Source of the DNA: Variovorax sp. N23
GTDB taxonomy: Bacteria > Pseudomonadota > Gammaproteobacteria > Burkholderiales > Burkholderiaceae_C
Reading direction: 5' to 3'
Assembly (NCBI RefSeq): GCF_025486315.1
Contig: NZ_JAOOPY010000005.1
Coordinates: 54,001-118,000, forward strand
Length of the DNA stretch: 64,000 bases
Part shown: positions 29,034 through 37,124 of the stretch, in pieces
Layout: every line of letters begins with the position of its first letter
Position numbering within the stretch: the first letter of the stretch is position 1
The notes under the pieces: generated by a model
Told to the model about the DNA's origin: nothing
The model's database searches: none
The model's input: only the letters and a program-made list of their open reading frames with translations
Translations under genes and position numbers: made by a program

Positions 29034-30106
29034 CGGCGTGCGTCCGCGAGCGCGTTCGCGACATCGGTCGGGAACGGCTGGTAGTTGAAGGGCTGCGGGA
29101 TGAACGAGTCCGGGTGCATCAGCACCAGCCGCGCATGCGTGCCGCCGGCGTTGCGGATGTAGGTCACCTCGCTGATCAGCCAGGACACCGACTCGAGCTT
29201 CAGGCTCGGCAGGCTCACCGGTGCCAGCGTGTTCGGCGTCCACAGCTTGCCGGCGCGGTCGCGCCAGCTGTCGGCCACCACATGCACAGCCGCCGAGCGT
29301 CCGATGCGCCGGACCATCTCCCACTTCGCACGCGCCACCGCGATGTCGAAGCCGCCGTCGTTCGTCTCGGCGACCAGGAACTTCGGCCGGTATCGCGGCA
29401 CCTGCGTATCCTGGATGTCCGTGATCAGGTTCGCCTCGTTGCCCGCATCGGCCAGTGCCATGAGCTTCACGCGAAACGCTCCGTAATCGCTGAAGCGCTG
29501 ATCCATTGTGTACGCGATGCCGGCCGCCTCGACGTTGTCGCCCTCGGTGAAGCCGCTGGCCGCATGCTCCTTGCCGACGCGGGAGAACACCAGGTTCCCC
29601 TGCGCGTCGTCGTACATCAGCAGGCCGCGGAAGCGAGCCATCGGCTCGATCACGTCGAAAGGCGTGTCGCCGACGTTCAGGTTCGTCTGCGGGATCGCCG
29701 CACCCACATCATCCAGCGCGCTTACCGTGATACCGAAGGGATCGCACAGCGTCTTCGCGATGGACAGCACGGTCCCGTTCATCAGCTGGCCGCCCGGCCA
29801 TACTGCCGAGCAATCGACGATGTCCTGCGTCTTGCTGCGGCCGGCGACGCGCACCGTGTGACTGCGCGCCGAGAACTCCGGGATGTAGCGATCGACGTAG
29901 CCCGTCGTCACCAGGTCGCCGCCGAGCATGATCTCGCAGGGCTGGCCGGGCCGCACCACGACGCGGTCGGCGCCTGGATAGTGCTCGGTCATCGCTACCT
30001 CGAAGTCGCTGACGACGCGCTCGACGCCGCGGGTGACGCGCACCTCTTCCCAGCCGGAGATCTCCTGGCCTCCGACCCTGATGACCAGCTCGTCGGGCCC
30101 GCTCAC
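29030..30106 (-). CDS. Mu gpP-like baseplate hub protein (gp44)
   Basis: The 358-residue protein is the hub that carries the spike and contacts the tail tube. Typical segments are VIRVGGQEISGWEEVRVTRG, EVAMTEHYPGADRVVVRPGQ, the GYVDRYIPEFSARSHTVRVAG loop (quoted in part) and DNVEAAGIAYTMDQRFSDYG. The start is GTG at 30106, giving a GTGA overlap with the tape-measure stop. The fold is related to P2 gpD and T4 gp27. Confidence 0.9.
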   Translation of the reverse strand: MSGPDELVIRVGGQEISGWEEVRVTRGVERVVSDFEVAMTEHYPGADRVVVRPGQPCEIMLGGDLVTTGYVDRYIPEFSARSHTVRVAGRSKTQDIVDCSAVWPGGQLMNGTVLSIAKTLCDPFGITVSALDDVGAAIPQTNLNVGDTPFDVIEPMARFRGLLMYDDAQGNLVFSRVGKEHAASGFTEGDNVEAAGIAYTMDQRFSDYGAFRVKLMALADAGNEANLITDIQDTQVPRYRPKFLVAETNDGGFDIAVARAKWEMVRRIGRSAAVHVVADSWRDRAGKLWTPNTLAPVSLPSLKLESVSWLISEVTYIRNAGGTHARLVLMHPDSFIPQPFNYQPFPTDVANALADARR

Positions 30107-31860
30107 GAGGTGCCCCCTGGCTGCATCGTCATGCCGACGGGCGTTTGACCGAGGCCCCGCACGGCCTTGATCGACATGCCGGGCGGCAGGCCTATCACCT
30201 CGAGCCGAATCGGGCGCTCTTGGCCGCCCTCGCCGCTCCCGTTGCCTTGCGACTCACGCACCGCAGCGGCGGCAGCCTTGGCGATGGTCTCGGCGTCGTA
30301 GGGGTTCTGGCCGTTCTCGTGCTTGATGATCGACGAGATCAGCGGCGCCAGGATCTTCGGGTCCCGCAGATCGAGCGGCTGGTCGGACTTGATACCGGTC
30401 TGCTTCGACACCGTCGAGATGTACGCGCTGGTGTCGTTCTCGGTGGACGGCGCCCAGCGCTTGATGATCTTCTCGATCGTGTTGATGCCGTACTTGTCCT
30501 GGTAGGCCATCAGGTTCTTGGCTGCCGCGGTGATGCCAGCCTCAGGCGTCGCGAATACCGCGAACCGGCCGCCGGGCCCGCCCTCCTTCGACGCGCCGGC
30601 CTGGCCGGCGTAGTTCAGGTTCCCCGGGTTGTTGTTGCGGATGCCGCGCGGCGCGGATGCGTCCGCCGCAGGCACCTGCGCCCGCCCACGGCCCGCGCCG
30701 GCCGAGTTGTCGCTGACGGTGGTGCCGTCCGCATTCGTGATGGACCCGCTGAACGAGCGAGAACCCTGCGGCGTCGCCTTGGCGCCAAATTTCGAGATGA
30801 GCCCGAACAGCGCGCCAGCACCAGCACCGACGGGGCCGCTCAGCAGGCCGCCGACCATGCTGGAGCGCACCACGCTTGGCTTGTCGCCACCCTTGTCGGT
30901 TGACGTCTTCTTGTCGGCCCATTCCTTGGTGGAGGAGGCGATCTTCGACACGCCAGAGGCGAAGTCATCGAGGTGCACGTACTGCGCGAGCAGGTTGCCC
31001 AGCGATGTCCCCATGCCATCGATCGCGGCCTTGGTCTGGTTCCACGAGTCCGCCTGCTTCTTGTTGGCATCGACGAGGTCGGTACTCATGACGCCGCCAG
31101 CGCGGCGCACCTGCGCGATCCAGTCATCCAGCTGCTTCGTGCCTTCGCGCAGCATGGGCAGCAGTTCGCCGACACCGAGCATGTCGCTGATCTTGCGCGC
31201 CATGTTCTGGTCCTTGACGCGGCTCACCACGTCCGAGATGTCGCGCAGCGCCTGCACGGTGTCGACGGCACCGTCCTTCGTCTTCTTGATGCTGATGCCC
31301 ATCTGGCTCAGCAGCGTGGCGGCCTGGAGGTTGCGACCGGCCAGCGCGTCCTGCAGCGTGGTGCCCAGCGCTCCCATGGACGAGTCCATGGTCTCCGTCT
31401 CGAGCCCAGCCAGCTTGGCCGCGCCGCGGTATTCCTGCAGGTGGTCCGTCGTGACGTTCAGGTTCTTCGCGGTGCGCTGGATGCCGAATCCCAGCTGGCC
31501 CATGCGCACTGCAACCGCTGTCGTCGCGCCGACGATCACGGCCGCGCCCCCCACAAACGCGCCGATCGGCCCCCCGATGGCGCCGAGCGATGCCGCCATG
31601 CGCGCGCTGCCGCCGATCACCGAGTTCTCGGCGATGCCGAACGACGTGGCCACCGAACTAAGGCCGCCGCCGATCTTCTGCAGCGCCCACAGCGGTTTCG
31701 CCACCAGGTCGTTCTTGCCGAGCGCGTTGAAGAACGATGCCGTCGACTTCTTGGCAGACTCGTAGGGCCGGAACATCTTCCCGACGCTCTCGTTCACCTT
31801 GTTGACGACCTTGGTGGCTTTGTCGACCGCCGTAATCCGGATGTTGAAGTCTTGAGCCAT
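30103..31860 (-). CDS. tape measure protein with C-terminal muramidase-like domain
   Basis: The 585-residue protein begins DFNIRITAVDKATKVVNKVN, as in tape measures of contractile phages. It has a hydrophobic helix pair (about residues 85-118) and a long helical middle. From about residue 405 it contains RGIRNNNPGNLNYAGQ, GRFAVFATPEAGITAAAKNL and RWAPSTENDTSAYISTVSKQ. These look like a P5-type structural muramidase domain that digests peptidoglycan during entry. Tape-measure length sets tail length; 585 residues implies a short tail if the enzymatic part does not count. Confidence 0.85.
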   Translation of the reverse strand: MAQDFNIRITAVDKATKVVNKVNESVGKMFRPYESAKKSTASFFNALGKNDLVAKPLWALQKIGGGLSSVATSFGIAENSVIGGSARMAASLGAIGGPIGAFVGGAAVIVGATTAVAVRMGQLGFGIQRTAKNLNVTTDHLQEYRGAAKLAGLETETMDSSMGALGTTLQDALAGRNLQAATLLSQMGISIKKTKDGAVDTVQALRDISDVVSRVKDQNMARKISDMLGVGELLPMLREGTKQLDDWIAQVRRAGGVMSTDLVDANKKQADSWNQTKAAIDGMGTSLGNLLAQYVHLDDFASGVSKIASSTKEWADKKTSTDKGGDKPSVVRSSMVGGLLSGPVGAGAGALFGLISKFGAKATPQGSRSFSGSITNADGTTVSDNSAGAGRGRAQVPAADASAPRGIRNNNPGNLNYAGQAGASKEGGPGGRFAVFATPEAGITAAAKNLMAYQDKYGINTIEKIIKRWAPSTENDTSAYISTVSKQTGIKSDQPLDLRDPKILAPLISSIIKHENGQNPYDAETIAKAAAAAVRESQGNGSGEGGQERPIRLEVIGLPPGMSIKAVRGLGQTPVGMTMQPGGTS

Positions 31861-32245
31861 CAGGAATCCCTCGACGCCATGCGTTCAGCCTGCTTGTTCC
31901 ACCAGTCGAGCCGGCTCCACGGCAGGGACCACGCGTCGTGCGGCCCCCACCCGTAGAACTTGGTCAGCTCTGCGACGACGTCGAGCCAGTTGTCAGGTCG
32001 GCCTCGTCGAAACTGTTCAAAAAATCGGCCGCCTCCTTGAAGTCGCGCTGGCACAGCCGCTCGGCGACGCCGCGGGGAACCTTCGCGACGATGGAAATCA
32101 GGTTGATGACGATGCCCATGCCAGTCGACGCGCTCTGCGACTGCTCCAGCTCGCCGGCGGTGGGCTCGCGCAGGCTGATCGTCGTGAAGGGCATGTCACC
32201 GATCGTGACGGGTTTGCGCAGAGTGATGGTTTTTTCGAGGTCCAT
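31860..32245 (-). CDS. tail assembly chaperone, -1 frameshift fusion (P2 gpE+E'-like)
   Basis: Reading 76 codons from the ATG at 32245, slipping back one base at T TTT TTG, and continuing from base 32018 to the stop at 31860 gives a fusion of about 128 residues. The added part contains WLDVVAELTKFYGWGPHDAW and SLPWSRLDWWNKQAERMASR, exactly the E'-type extension. This part has no good start codon of its own. The fusion is normally needed in low ratio to the short form. Confidence 0.85.
31964..32245 (-). CDS. tail assembly chaperone, short form (P2 gpE-like)
   Basis: The 93-residue product (MDLEKTITLRKPVTIGDMPF... ending LTTGSTSSQS) is the zero-frame form of the tail assembly chaperone. It binds the tape measure during tail building. 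Typical features are the short beta N-terminus and a helical DFKEAADFLNSF segment. A fraction of ribosomes should slip at 32018-32024 and continue into the E' frame. Confidence 0.85.
   Translation of the reverse strand: MDLEKTITLRKPVTIGDMPFTTISLREPTAGELEQSQSASTGMGIVINLISIVAKVPRGVAERLCQRDFKEAADFLNSFDEADLTTGSTSSQS
32018..32024 (-). promoter_or_regulatory. -1 ribosomal frameshift slippery site T TTT TTG
   Basis: On the minus strand the zero frame reads GAT TTT TTG AAC, giving the heptamer T TTT TTG. This is the same slippery sequence known for the P2 E+E' frameshift. The -1 frame from here opens into the conserved extension that ends at 31860. Confidence 0.85.
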
Positions 32246-32311
32246 GAAAGGCTCCTGGTTGATATGAGGACGGGCGCGGCGTCAAATGACGGCCGCCCCA
32301 AGGAGAAAGCG

Positions 32312-32734
32312 ATGAGAAATCCACTGTTTTTCGCCGCAGCCCTATTGATTTCGGCTGCCGCGTTGGCGTCGGAAACGCCCTGCCAGTTCCATGACCCCGT
32401 AGCGATCGTTTGCCGCTCGCCACAGGCCGCAGCGGCTGCGTTCGTGAACTACGGGACTGACTTCAAGACCGCGGGCCAGTCGCACCACAACGCACTGCTT
32501 CGGCAGGCCGGGTGCGGCGGAGACACCAGCCGCAACGGGAAGAATCAGAGCCTCACTGTCGGCCGGGTCGAAAGCGTTGCCACACCCGCCGGGTGGGTCG
32601 AGGTGGCATCCGTGAAGGGCGACTCCGACGGATACCTATGGACGCCGAAGCGCTACCTGCGCGGCACTTGCTCGGCCCCGCGGCTTCCTGTAATGAAGCC
32701 GATCAAGGCGCAGCGCGGTCTCGGGCAGGACTGA
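32312..32734 (+). CDS. secreted cargo protein on the opposite strand inside the tail operon (140 aa)
   Basis: The gene is on the plus strand between the chaperone and gpN genes, against the direction of all the surrounding tail genes. AAGGAGAAAGCG precedes the ATG at 32312. The protein has a signal peptide (MRNPLFFAAALLISAAALAS) and a mature part of about 120 residues with four Cys (TPCQFH, IVCRSP, AGCGGD, GTCSAP). A periplasmic protein stabilised by disulphides is likely. No family was recognised. It could be a lysogenic-conversion gene, for example altering the envelope or blocking superinfection. Confidence 0.72.
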   Translation: MRNPLFFAAALLISAAALASETPCQFHDPVAIVCRSPQAAAAAFVNYGTDFKTAGQSHHNALLRQAGCGGDTSRNGKNQSLTVGRVESVATPAGWVEVASVKGDSDGYLWTPKRYLRGTCSAPRLPVMKPIKAQRGLGQD

Positions 32735-32740
32735 AGCGCC

Positions 32741-33304
32741 CTACTTCGACAGCGCCTGGAATGAGGTCGGCATGAACGCCGGGTGGACTGCATCCGCCTC
32801 CGTCACTAGTTCGTCAGCCCGGCCCGCATCGCGGTAGAAGCGCTGCGCCAGAACGGTCGCCGGGATCGGGCTCGGCGTGGAGATGGTCTTGAGACTCGCC
32901 AGCTTGGCACCGCGCTGCGTCAGGTCCTTCACCACTGCCGCACGGAGCACGCGCAGCGCATTGAACGTGGCATCGGCCCCTGTGTTGCCGGCGATCAGGA
33001 TCTCGGCGTCGAGCAGGTTGCACACCTGCGTGCGGATCGACACGGCATCGTCGAGCGATGCGGGCTGGTATTGCGCGGAGGCCCGGCACAGCGCCACCAC
33101 GGCGACCCGCCGGAACAGGGCGCCGCAGCCCGCCTGCATGGTTGCCATGGCATCGCCGACGCCAGACGACAGCGTGGGCTCCGAAGGCGTGAAATCGGCA
33201 AGGTTCGCCAAGACCCGAACGGCGTCGGCCGGATCGGTAGTTGAAGCCAGAAGCGCCGCAGCGAGCGCTTGCGCTTGCGTGGCGAAGTCGGTGATGCCAC
33301 TCAT
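32741..33304 (-). CDS. C-terminal half of Mu gpN-like protein, as a separate gene
   Basis: The 187-residue protein resembles the C-terminal half of Mu gp43/N (DNA circularisation/tail protein). Matching-style segments are VALCRASAQYQPASLDDAVS, LRAAVVKDLTQRGAKLASLK and FYRDAGRADELVTEADAVHP. It starts within the stop of the N-terminal half (ATGA at 33301-33304). Both together total 476 residues, about the length of the single Mu protein. It is therefore probably a split gene whose halves associate. Confidence 0.78.
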   Translation of the reverse strand: MSGITDFATQAQALAAALLASTTDPADAVRVLANLADFTPSEPTLSSGVGDAMATMQAGCGALFRRVAVVALCRASAQYQPASLDDAVSIRTQVCNLLDAEILIAGNTGADATFNALRVLRAAVVKDLTQRGAKLASLKTISTPSPIPATVLAQRFYRDAGRADELVTEADAVHPAFMPTSFQALSK

Positions 33305-34170
33305 AGCGCGATCAGCGAGGCGGCTTTCGAGAGCGCGCTCGATGCTGTGGAGACTGCCGAGCGCGCAACCGATCCTTGCGCGATCAGCTGAGACACCGAG
33401 GTGGCCGTTGTGACGATCTTGCTGAGGCCGCTGATCGGATTGGATCGACCGCCGACGAACCTGCCGAACGAACCTGGCATCAATCCGACCATGCTCATCA
33501 GGTTGGTGGCGTTGTTCGCCAGACCGACCGCTTTGGATGCCCAGGCCGAAGCCGTGCTGACCGCCATGTTGACGACGGCGGCGCCCTGTGCGAGGGATGA
33601 CGTCACGCTGCTCGCGAAGTCCGAGATGCCGGCGGCGTCGGCCAGGCTGGCAGCAATGCTGACCTCGGCTCCGGTGTCGACCGTCAGTTCAGGGAAGACC
33701 CGCTCACCGGCTTCGATGAAGGCGAAGGAGATCTCGAAGACGCGGCCGCGGTCCCAGCGCTCCTCCATCATTGAGTCGAGCAGGCTGACGTTGAGCATGC
33801 CCAGGGTCGGGTGCACCAGCGTGCTCTTCCCGGCCGACTCGCACACGGCGATCAGGCGCTCGCGCTGCGCGATGACGTTGCCGCCGCCGTAGATGCCGTT
33901 CTCGACGAGGAAGCCGGTCAGGGTGATCCGGCGCGCGGCGCGGCCCAGGTCTTCGACCCACACCTGATCCTTGAATGGGTACTCGTGCACCGCATTGCGC
34001 CGGCCGACGCGGATCTGTCCACCCAGCACGCCGAATGGCACGCCGCCGAACGAAGCCGGCCGCAGCTGGTCGCGCCAACTGGCCCCGGCGCCCCCGAGTG
34101 CGGATGGGAACAGACTGGACAGCGACTTGACCGCGCCGACAGCGCGCTGGATGTTGCCGAGGGTGCTCAT
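33301..34170 (-). CDS. N-terminal half of Mu gpN-like tail/DNA-circularisation protein
   Basis: The 289-residue protein contains the DNA_circ_N signature: WRDQLRPASFGGVPFGVLGG, then GRRNAVHEYPFKDQVWVEDL and GRAARRITLTGFLVE. After that come RWDRGRVFEISFAFIEAGER and an Ala/Ser-rich C-terminus. In contractile-tail phages this family acts at the baseplate or tail, and the circularisation name is historical. It ends with an ATGA overlap to the gene for the other half. It lies directly after the tail tube gene. Confidence 0.85.
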   Translation of the reverse strand: MSTLGNIQRAVGAVKSLSSLFPSALGGAGASWRDQLRPASFGGVPFGVLGGQIRVGRRNAVHEYPFKDQVWVEDLGRAARRITLTGFLVENGIYGGGNVIAQRERLIAVCESAGKSTLVHPTLGMLNVSLLDSMMEERWDRGRVFEISFAFIEAGERVFPELTVDTGAEVSIAASLADAAGISDFASSVTSSLAQGAAVVNMAVSTASAWASKAVGLANNATNLMSMVGLMPGSFGRFVGGRSNPISGLSKIVTTATSVSQLIAQGSVARSAVSTASSALSKAASLIAL

Positions 34171-34187
34171 GGGCTACGCGATCCCGA

Positions 34188-34556
34188 TCACTGCTCGGTG
34201 ACGGAAGGGCCTTCCCACTTCACTTCGATCGTGCCGTCTTCCGACTTCGACGTCTGGCTTTCCACCGTCCACATGTTGCGGCCGGTCACGAACTTGCCAT
34301 TGGCCAGCTCGAGCACGACGGTGACGTCCGTCATGGTGTTCAGGCCAGCCACACTGAGGTCGCCGCTGTCGCGGATGGTGCCGGAGATGTGGCCGGCAAT
34401 GGGCTTCTCGCTGTAGCCGTGGACCGCATCCTGACCGGTGAGCGTCTCGCGCGTGACCTTCGAGGGGCTGTACTCGAACGCGCCCGCCGCCATGAGGGTC
34501 TGCCCGTCGACCGACACATATGCCTTGCCCGCGAGGGCGTTGCTGTTGATTGCCAT
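34188..34556 (-). CDS. tail tube protein (Mu gpM-like)
   Basis: The 122-residue protein forms the inner tube of the contractile tail. The ATG at 34556 has AAGGAA upstream and begins MAINSNALAGKAYVSVDGQT. Family-like segments are SPSKVTRETLTGQDAVHGYS and IAGHISGTIRDSGDLSV, with NGKFVTGRNMWTVESQ near the end. The longer frame to 34613 runs through two terminator-like hairpins and is unlikely. Confidence 0.92.
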   Translation of the reverse strand: MAINSNALAGKAYVSVDGQTLMAAGAFEYSPSKVTRETLTGQDAVHGYSEKPIAGHISGTIRDSGDLSVAGLNTMTDVTVVLELANGKFVTGRNMWTVESQTSKSEDGTIEVKWEGPSVTEQ

Positions 34557-34578
34557 GGTGATTCCTTGAAACGAAAAA

Positions 34579-34625
34579 ACCGCCTTGCTGGCGGTCTGAA
34601 ACGAAAAAGCCACCCGGAGGTGGCT
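34579..34625 (-). terminator. tandem hairpins just upstream of tail tube gene
   Basis: Two hairpins are read on the minus strand: AGCCACC-TCCG-GGTGGCT followed by TTTTTCG (34608-34625), then ACCGCC-AGCAA-GGCGGT followed by TTTTTTCG (34579-34595). Each has a T-run. They end only 23 bp before the tail tube start and share the flanking sequence TGAAACGAAAAA on the plus strand. They could terminate transcription after the HNH gene or attenuate it. Confidence 0.75.
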
Positions 34626-34645
34626 TGATGTGAAGCGCAGGCGGC

Positions 34646-35296
34646 CTACGCGGTGCAGAGCTCTTCGATGAGCTTGTTTGCTTTGGTCTTGTTCACGAAT
34701 GACGTGACGATTCGCAGATTTGCCAACACATGAAGGCCGCAGACATTGCGGCCTCGAAGCGGCACGATGTGATCGACGTTGTATTCAATGCCGGTCTCGA
34801 TCTCCAATCTCCGCGCCTCTTCGTACATCGCTTTGATCTTGTCGGTTTCAGACCAAGCTGGCGTTGCCCGCAATTTCGCGGCATGACGGCGAGCGACATG
34901 CGCGGCCTGCAAGGCGCCGGTCTTGTGCTTGTACTTCTTGACGCGATCCCAGTTTGCTTTTCGCCATGCGCGATCTTTGGCTAGTTCCCGCTCCCGCCTT
35001 ATTGGGTCAGCGCGTGAGCGTAGCTTTCGTTCCCGCAACGACTCAGCTTGAGCGGCCTTGAAAACCGGATCGTCAGCTGCGCGTTTTTTCTGGTATTTCG
35101 TGACTGCAGCCACGTGTTTAGCACGGCACTCCGGATCGTTTGCTCGCCTTTCGCGAGCGCGCGCAGCCTCGCACTCTTTGCATATCGACTTGAGCTGATC
35201 TTTTCCCTCTTTCCGATACCCGTAGAACGCGAGTGAAGCAGACTTTGAAGAAAAGCAGCGCGTGCACATCTTGGTGGCACAATTCTCGGCAGCCAT
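34646..35296 (-). CDS. HNH homing endonuclease inserted between sheath and tube genes
   Basis: The 216-residue protein has an N-terminal zinc-ribbon-like part (MCTRCFSSKS..., ICKECEAARA), a basic helical middle with many Arg/Lys, and a C-terminal HNH nuclease. The HNH core is IEYNVDHIVPLRGRNVCGLH, followed by VLANLRIVTSFVNKTKANK. It separates two genes that are normally adjacent (sheath and tube). It is bounded downstream by two hairpins. This fits a free-standing mobile endonuclease. Confidence 0.88.
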   Translation of the reverse strand: MAAENCATKMCTRCFSSKSASLAFYGYRKEGKDQLKSICKECEAARARERRANDPECRAKHVAAVTKYQKKRAADDPVFKAAQAESLRERKLRSRADPIRRERELAKDRAWRKANWDRVKKYKHKTGALQAAHVARRHAAKLRATPAWSETDKIKAMYEEARRLEIETGIEYNVDHIVPLRGRNVCGLHVLANLRIVTSFVNKTKANKLIEELCTA

Positions 35297-35378
35297 CGTT
35301 ACCTCCGAAATAGGTGATGGTGGTTAGAGGCCTCATCAGTGCTGATACACCGATGGGGCCTTGCCTATTGTGCCTGCT

Positions 35379-36860
35379 CTATTGCAGTCTGAACTGAGCC
35401 AAGAGGGCAAAGATGCGCAGTTGTGCGATTAATGTACCTGGCCACAAAACGTCGACGCGGTTGGGGTTCTGCGCGTTCTGCTGGACGATCAGGTTCTGGG
35501 CGAACAGGTCGGCGCGCTGCACCAGGCCGGCGTTCTCCAGCTCCTGGTAGGCCGCGATCTGGTCCATCTTGATGATGCTGGGCGTGACGATCGCCGAGCC
35601 GGCGGCGAAGCGCGTGCCGTCGGCAGCCAGCTTCATGCGCGGGAACTTGCTGGTGACGCGCGTGCGCAGGAAGCGCAGCACGAACATCAGGGTGAACAGC
35701 GTCTCGACCTCAAGGTAGCTGTTGTCCGGCTGCCCGAAGGAGTTCTTCTGGTAGGTCGTGATCGCGTTCTCGATCGCCACCGTGCCGTCGTCGGCCACCG
35801 TGAAGGTCGAGATGCCGTCGTACAGCAGCGTGTTGCGATCGGTGAGGGCGAAACGCGACTCCAGGGGGGGCGCCAGCACGCTCTGCAGCGCCAGGGTCTG
35901 CACCGGACGTGCCGGGTCGGCGCGCACGCTGACGGCCACCTGGCCGGCGAAGGCCGCGGCCCAGAGCCAGCTGGGGGTCGGGCTGTCGTTGAAGCCCATG
36001 ATCGAGCCGTGCTGGTCGTTGCGGCCGACGCCGAAGGTGGTCAGAGCGCCGAGCGTGCCGCGGTAGGCGGCGAAGAAGTGGCCGTAGATCTGCGACGACC
36101 AGCTCCAGCGGCCCGTCGAGTCGTTCAGGAAGGCCTTGAGCGCATCGAGGCTGGCGGTGTCCGTGTACGGGCACACGATGAAGTCGAAAGGCTTGTCCAG
36201 CAGGTTCGACAGGCCGGTGGTCAGGCTGGGCGCGGTCGCGCCGCTGGCCATCGCCGTGATCGTGAACGTCATGCCGGTGGGCGTGTATTCCTGTCCGGCG
36301 GTGCCCAGGTAGTTCACGCGGATGTCGATGTCGTTGCCGGCCGGGCCCTTGTTGATGGCCGTGAAGGTGACCGTCGACGTCGAGGCTGCGGCGGTGACCG
36401 GCAGATTCGCGGTCGCCGTGACGGCTGCCGCGATAGCGGTTGCGATCTGGGCGGTGGTCTGGGTCGACAGCACTGGGACGCTGATGCGCACCCCGGCGAT
36501 GTACAGGGACAGCACGCCGTTTGCGGTGGGCGCCGCCGTGACGGCGAAGGTGCCCGTGGCGGCGACACCTGCGGCATCATCGCTCAGCGGCAGATACCAG
36601 ACCTCGCCGAACGAATCGTTCGCACGGTACATCTGCGTCATCAGGTGCAGCATCGAACCGGGGCCACCGATCTGGGCGGCATCGGCAACGCTCTGCGAGA
36701 TGACGGGCACGTTGGCCACGCCGGTTCCGGCCGCGGTCTTCTGGCCAATGATCAGCGCGCGCTGGTTCAGCGTCCCGCTGTTGGCCATCGTGTTGCTGAC
36801 CTCGGCGTAGAACAGGGGAACCCGAACGTTGGCCGGGAGATTTTGGAAGGGAAGCGTCAT
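35379..36860 (-). CDS. tail sheath protein (Mu gpL-like)
   Basis: The 493-residue protein would form the contractile sheath. It begins LPFQNLPANVRVPLFYAEVS, has a beta-rich insert at about residues 100-210 with many Thr/Ala (TATANLPVTAAASTSTVTFT), and a C-terminal domain including YQKNSFGQPDNSYLEVETLF and FPRMKLAADGTRFAAGSAIV. The latter matches the Mu/L sheath family. It precedes the HNH gene and tube gene in the late operon. A hairpin lies just upstream of its start. Confidence 0.92.
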   Translation of the reverse strand: MTLPFQNLPANVRVPLFYAEVSNTMANSGTLNQRALIIGQKTAAGTGVANVPVISQSVADAAQIGGPGSMLHLMTQMYRANDSFGEVWYLPLSDDAAGVAATGTFAVTAAPTANGVLSLYIAGVRISVPVLSTQTTAQIATAIAAAVTATANLPVTAAASTSTVTFTAINKGPAGNDIDIRVNYLGTAGQEYTPTGMTFTITAMASGATAPSLTTGLSNLLDKPFDFIVCPYTDTASLDALKAFLNDSTGRWSWSSQIYGHFFAAYRGTLGALTTFGVGRNDQHGSIMGFNDSPTPSWLWAAAFAGQVAVSVRADPARPVQTLALQSVLAPPLESRFALTDRNTLLYDGISTFTVADDGTVAIENAITTYQKNSFGQPDNSYLEVETLFTLMFVLRFLRTRVTSKFPRMKLAADGTRFAAGSAIVTPSIIKMDQIAAYQELENAGLVQRADLFAQNLIVQQNAQNPNRVDVLWPGTLIAQLRIFALLAQFRLQ

Positions 36861-36879
36861 GGCGACTCCAGAAATGGAA

Positions 36880-36900
36880 AAGCCCGCTCAAGGCGGGCTT
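36880..36900 (-). terminator. hairpin just upstream of tail sheath gene
   Basis: On the minus strand AAGCCCGC-CTTGA-GCGGGCTT is followed by TTCC. It lies 20 bp upstream of the sheath start and 20 bp after the DUF2635 gene ends. It looks like an intrinsic terminator with a short T-tract or a 5' stabilising hairpin. Confidence 0.65.
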
Positions 36901-36920
36901 CGGGGTTGTGGTGCGGGTGC

Positions 36921-37115
36921 TCAGTCGGAACTGGATGCCTTGCCGGTGGGCTTGGCGACGGGCTCGGCCGGCGGGTCTGCGGTCACCACATCGCCATCGC
37001 GGAGGCGGCGCTGCCAGTAGTCGCTGTCGGCGGGCACGTCGCGCCCTTCGGCCGGGATCAGGTCTTTGAAAATCGGGTCGCGGATCATGAGGCCCGGTGC
37101 TGCTTTCACGTACAT
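36921..37115 (-). CDS. DUF2635 protein (Mu gp38-like)
   Basis: The 64-residue protein begins MYVKAAPGLMIRDPIFKDLI and continues PAEGRDVPADSDYWQRRLRD, the DUF2635 pattern found just before sheath genes in Mu-like phages. It ends in a Pro/Ala/Ser tail. It is probably a tail assembly factor; the function is unproven. Confidence 0.85.
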   Translation of the reverse strand: MYVKAAPGLMIRDPIFKDLIPAEGRDVPADSDYWQRRLRDGDVVTADPPAEPVAKPTGKASSSD

Positions 37116-37124
37116 GGATGACTC

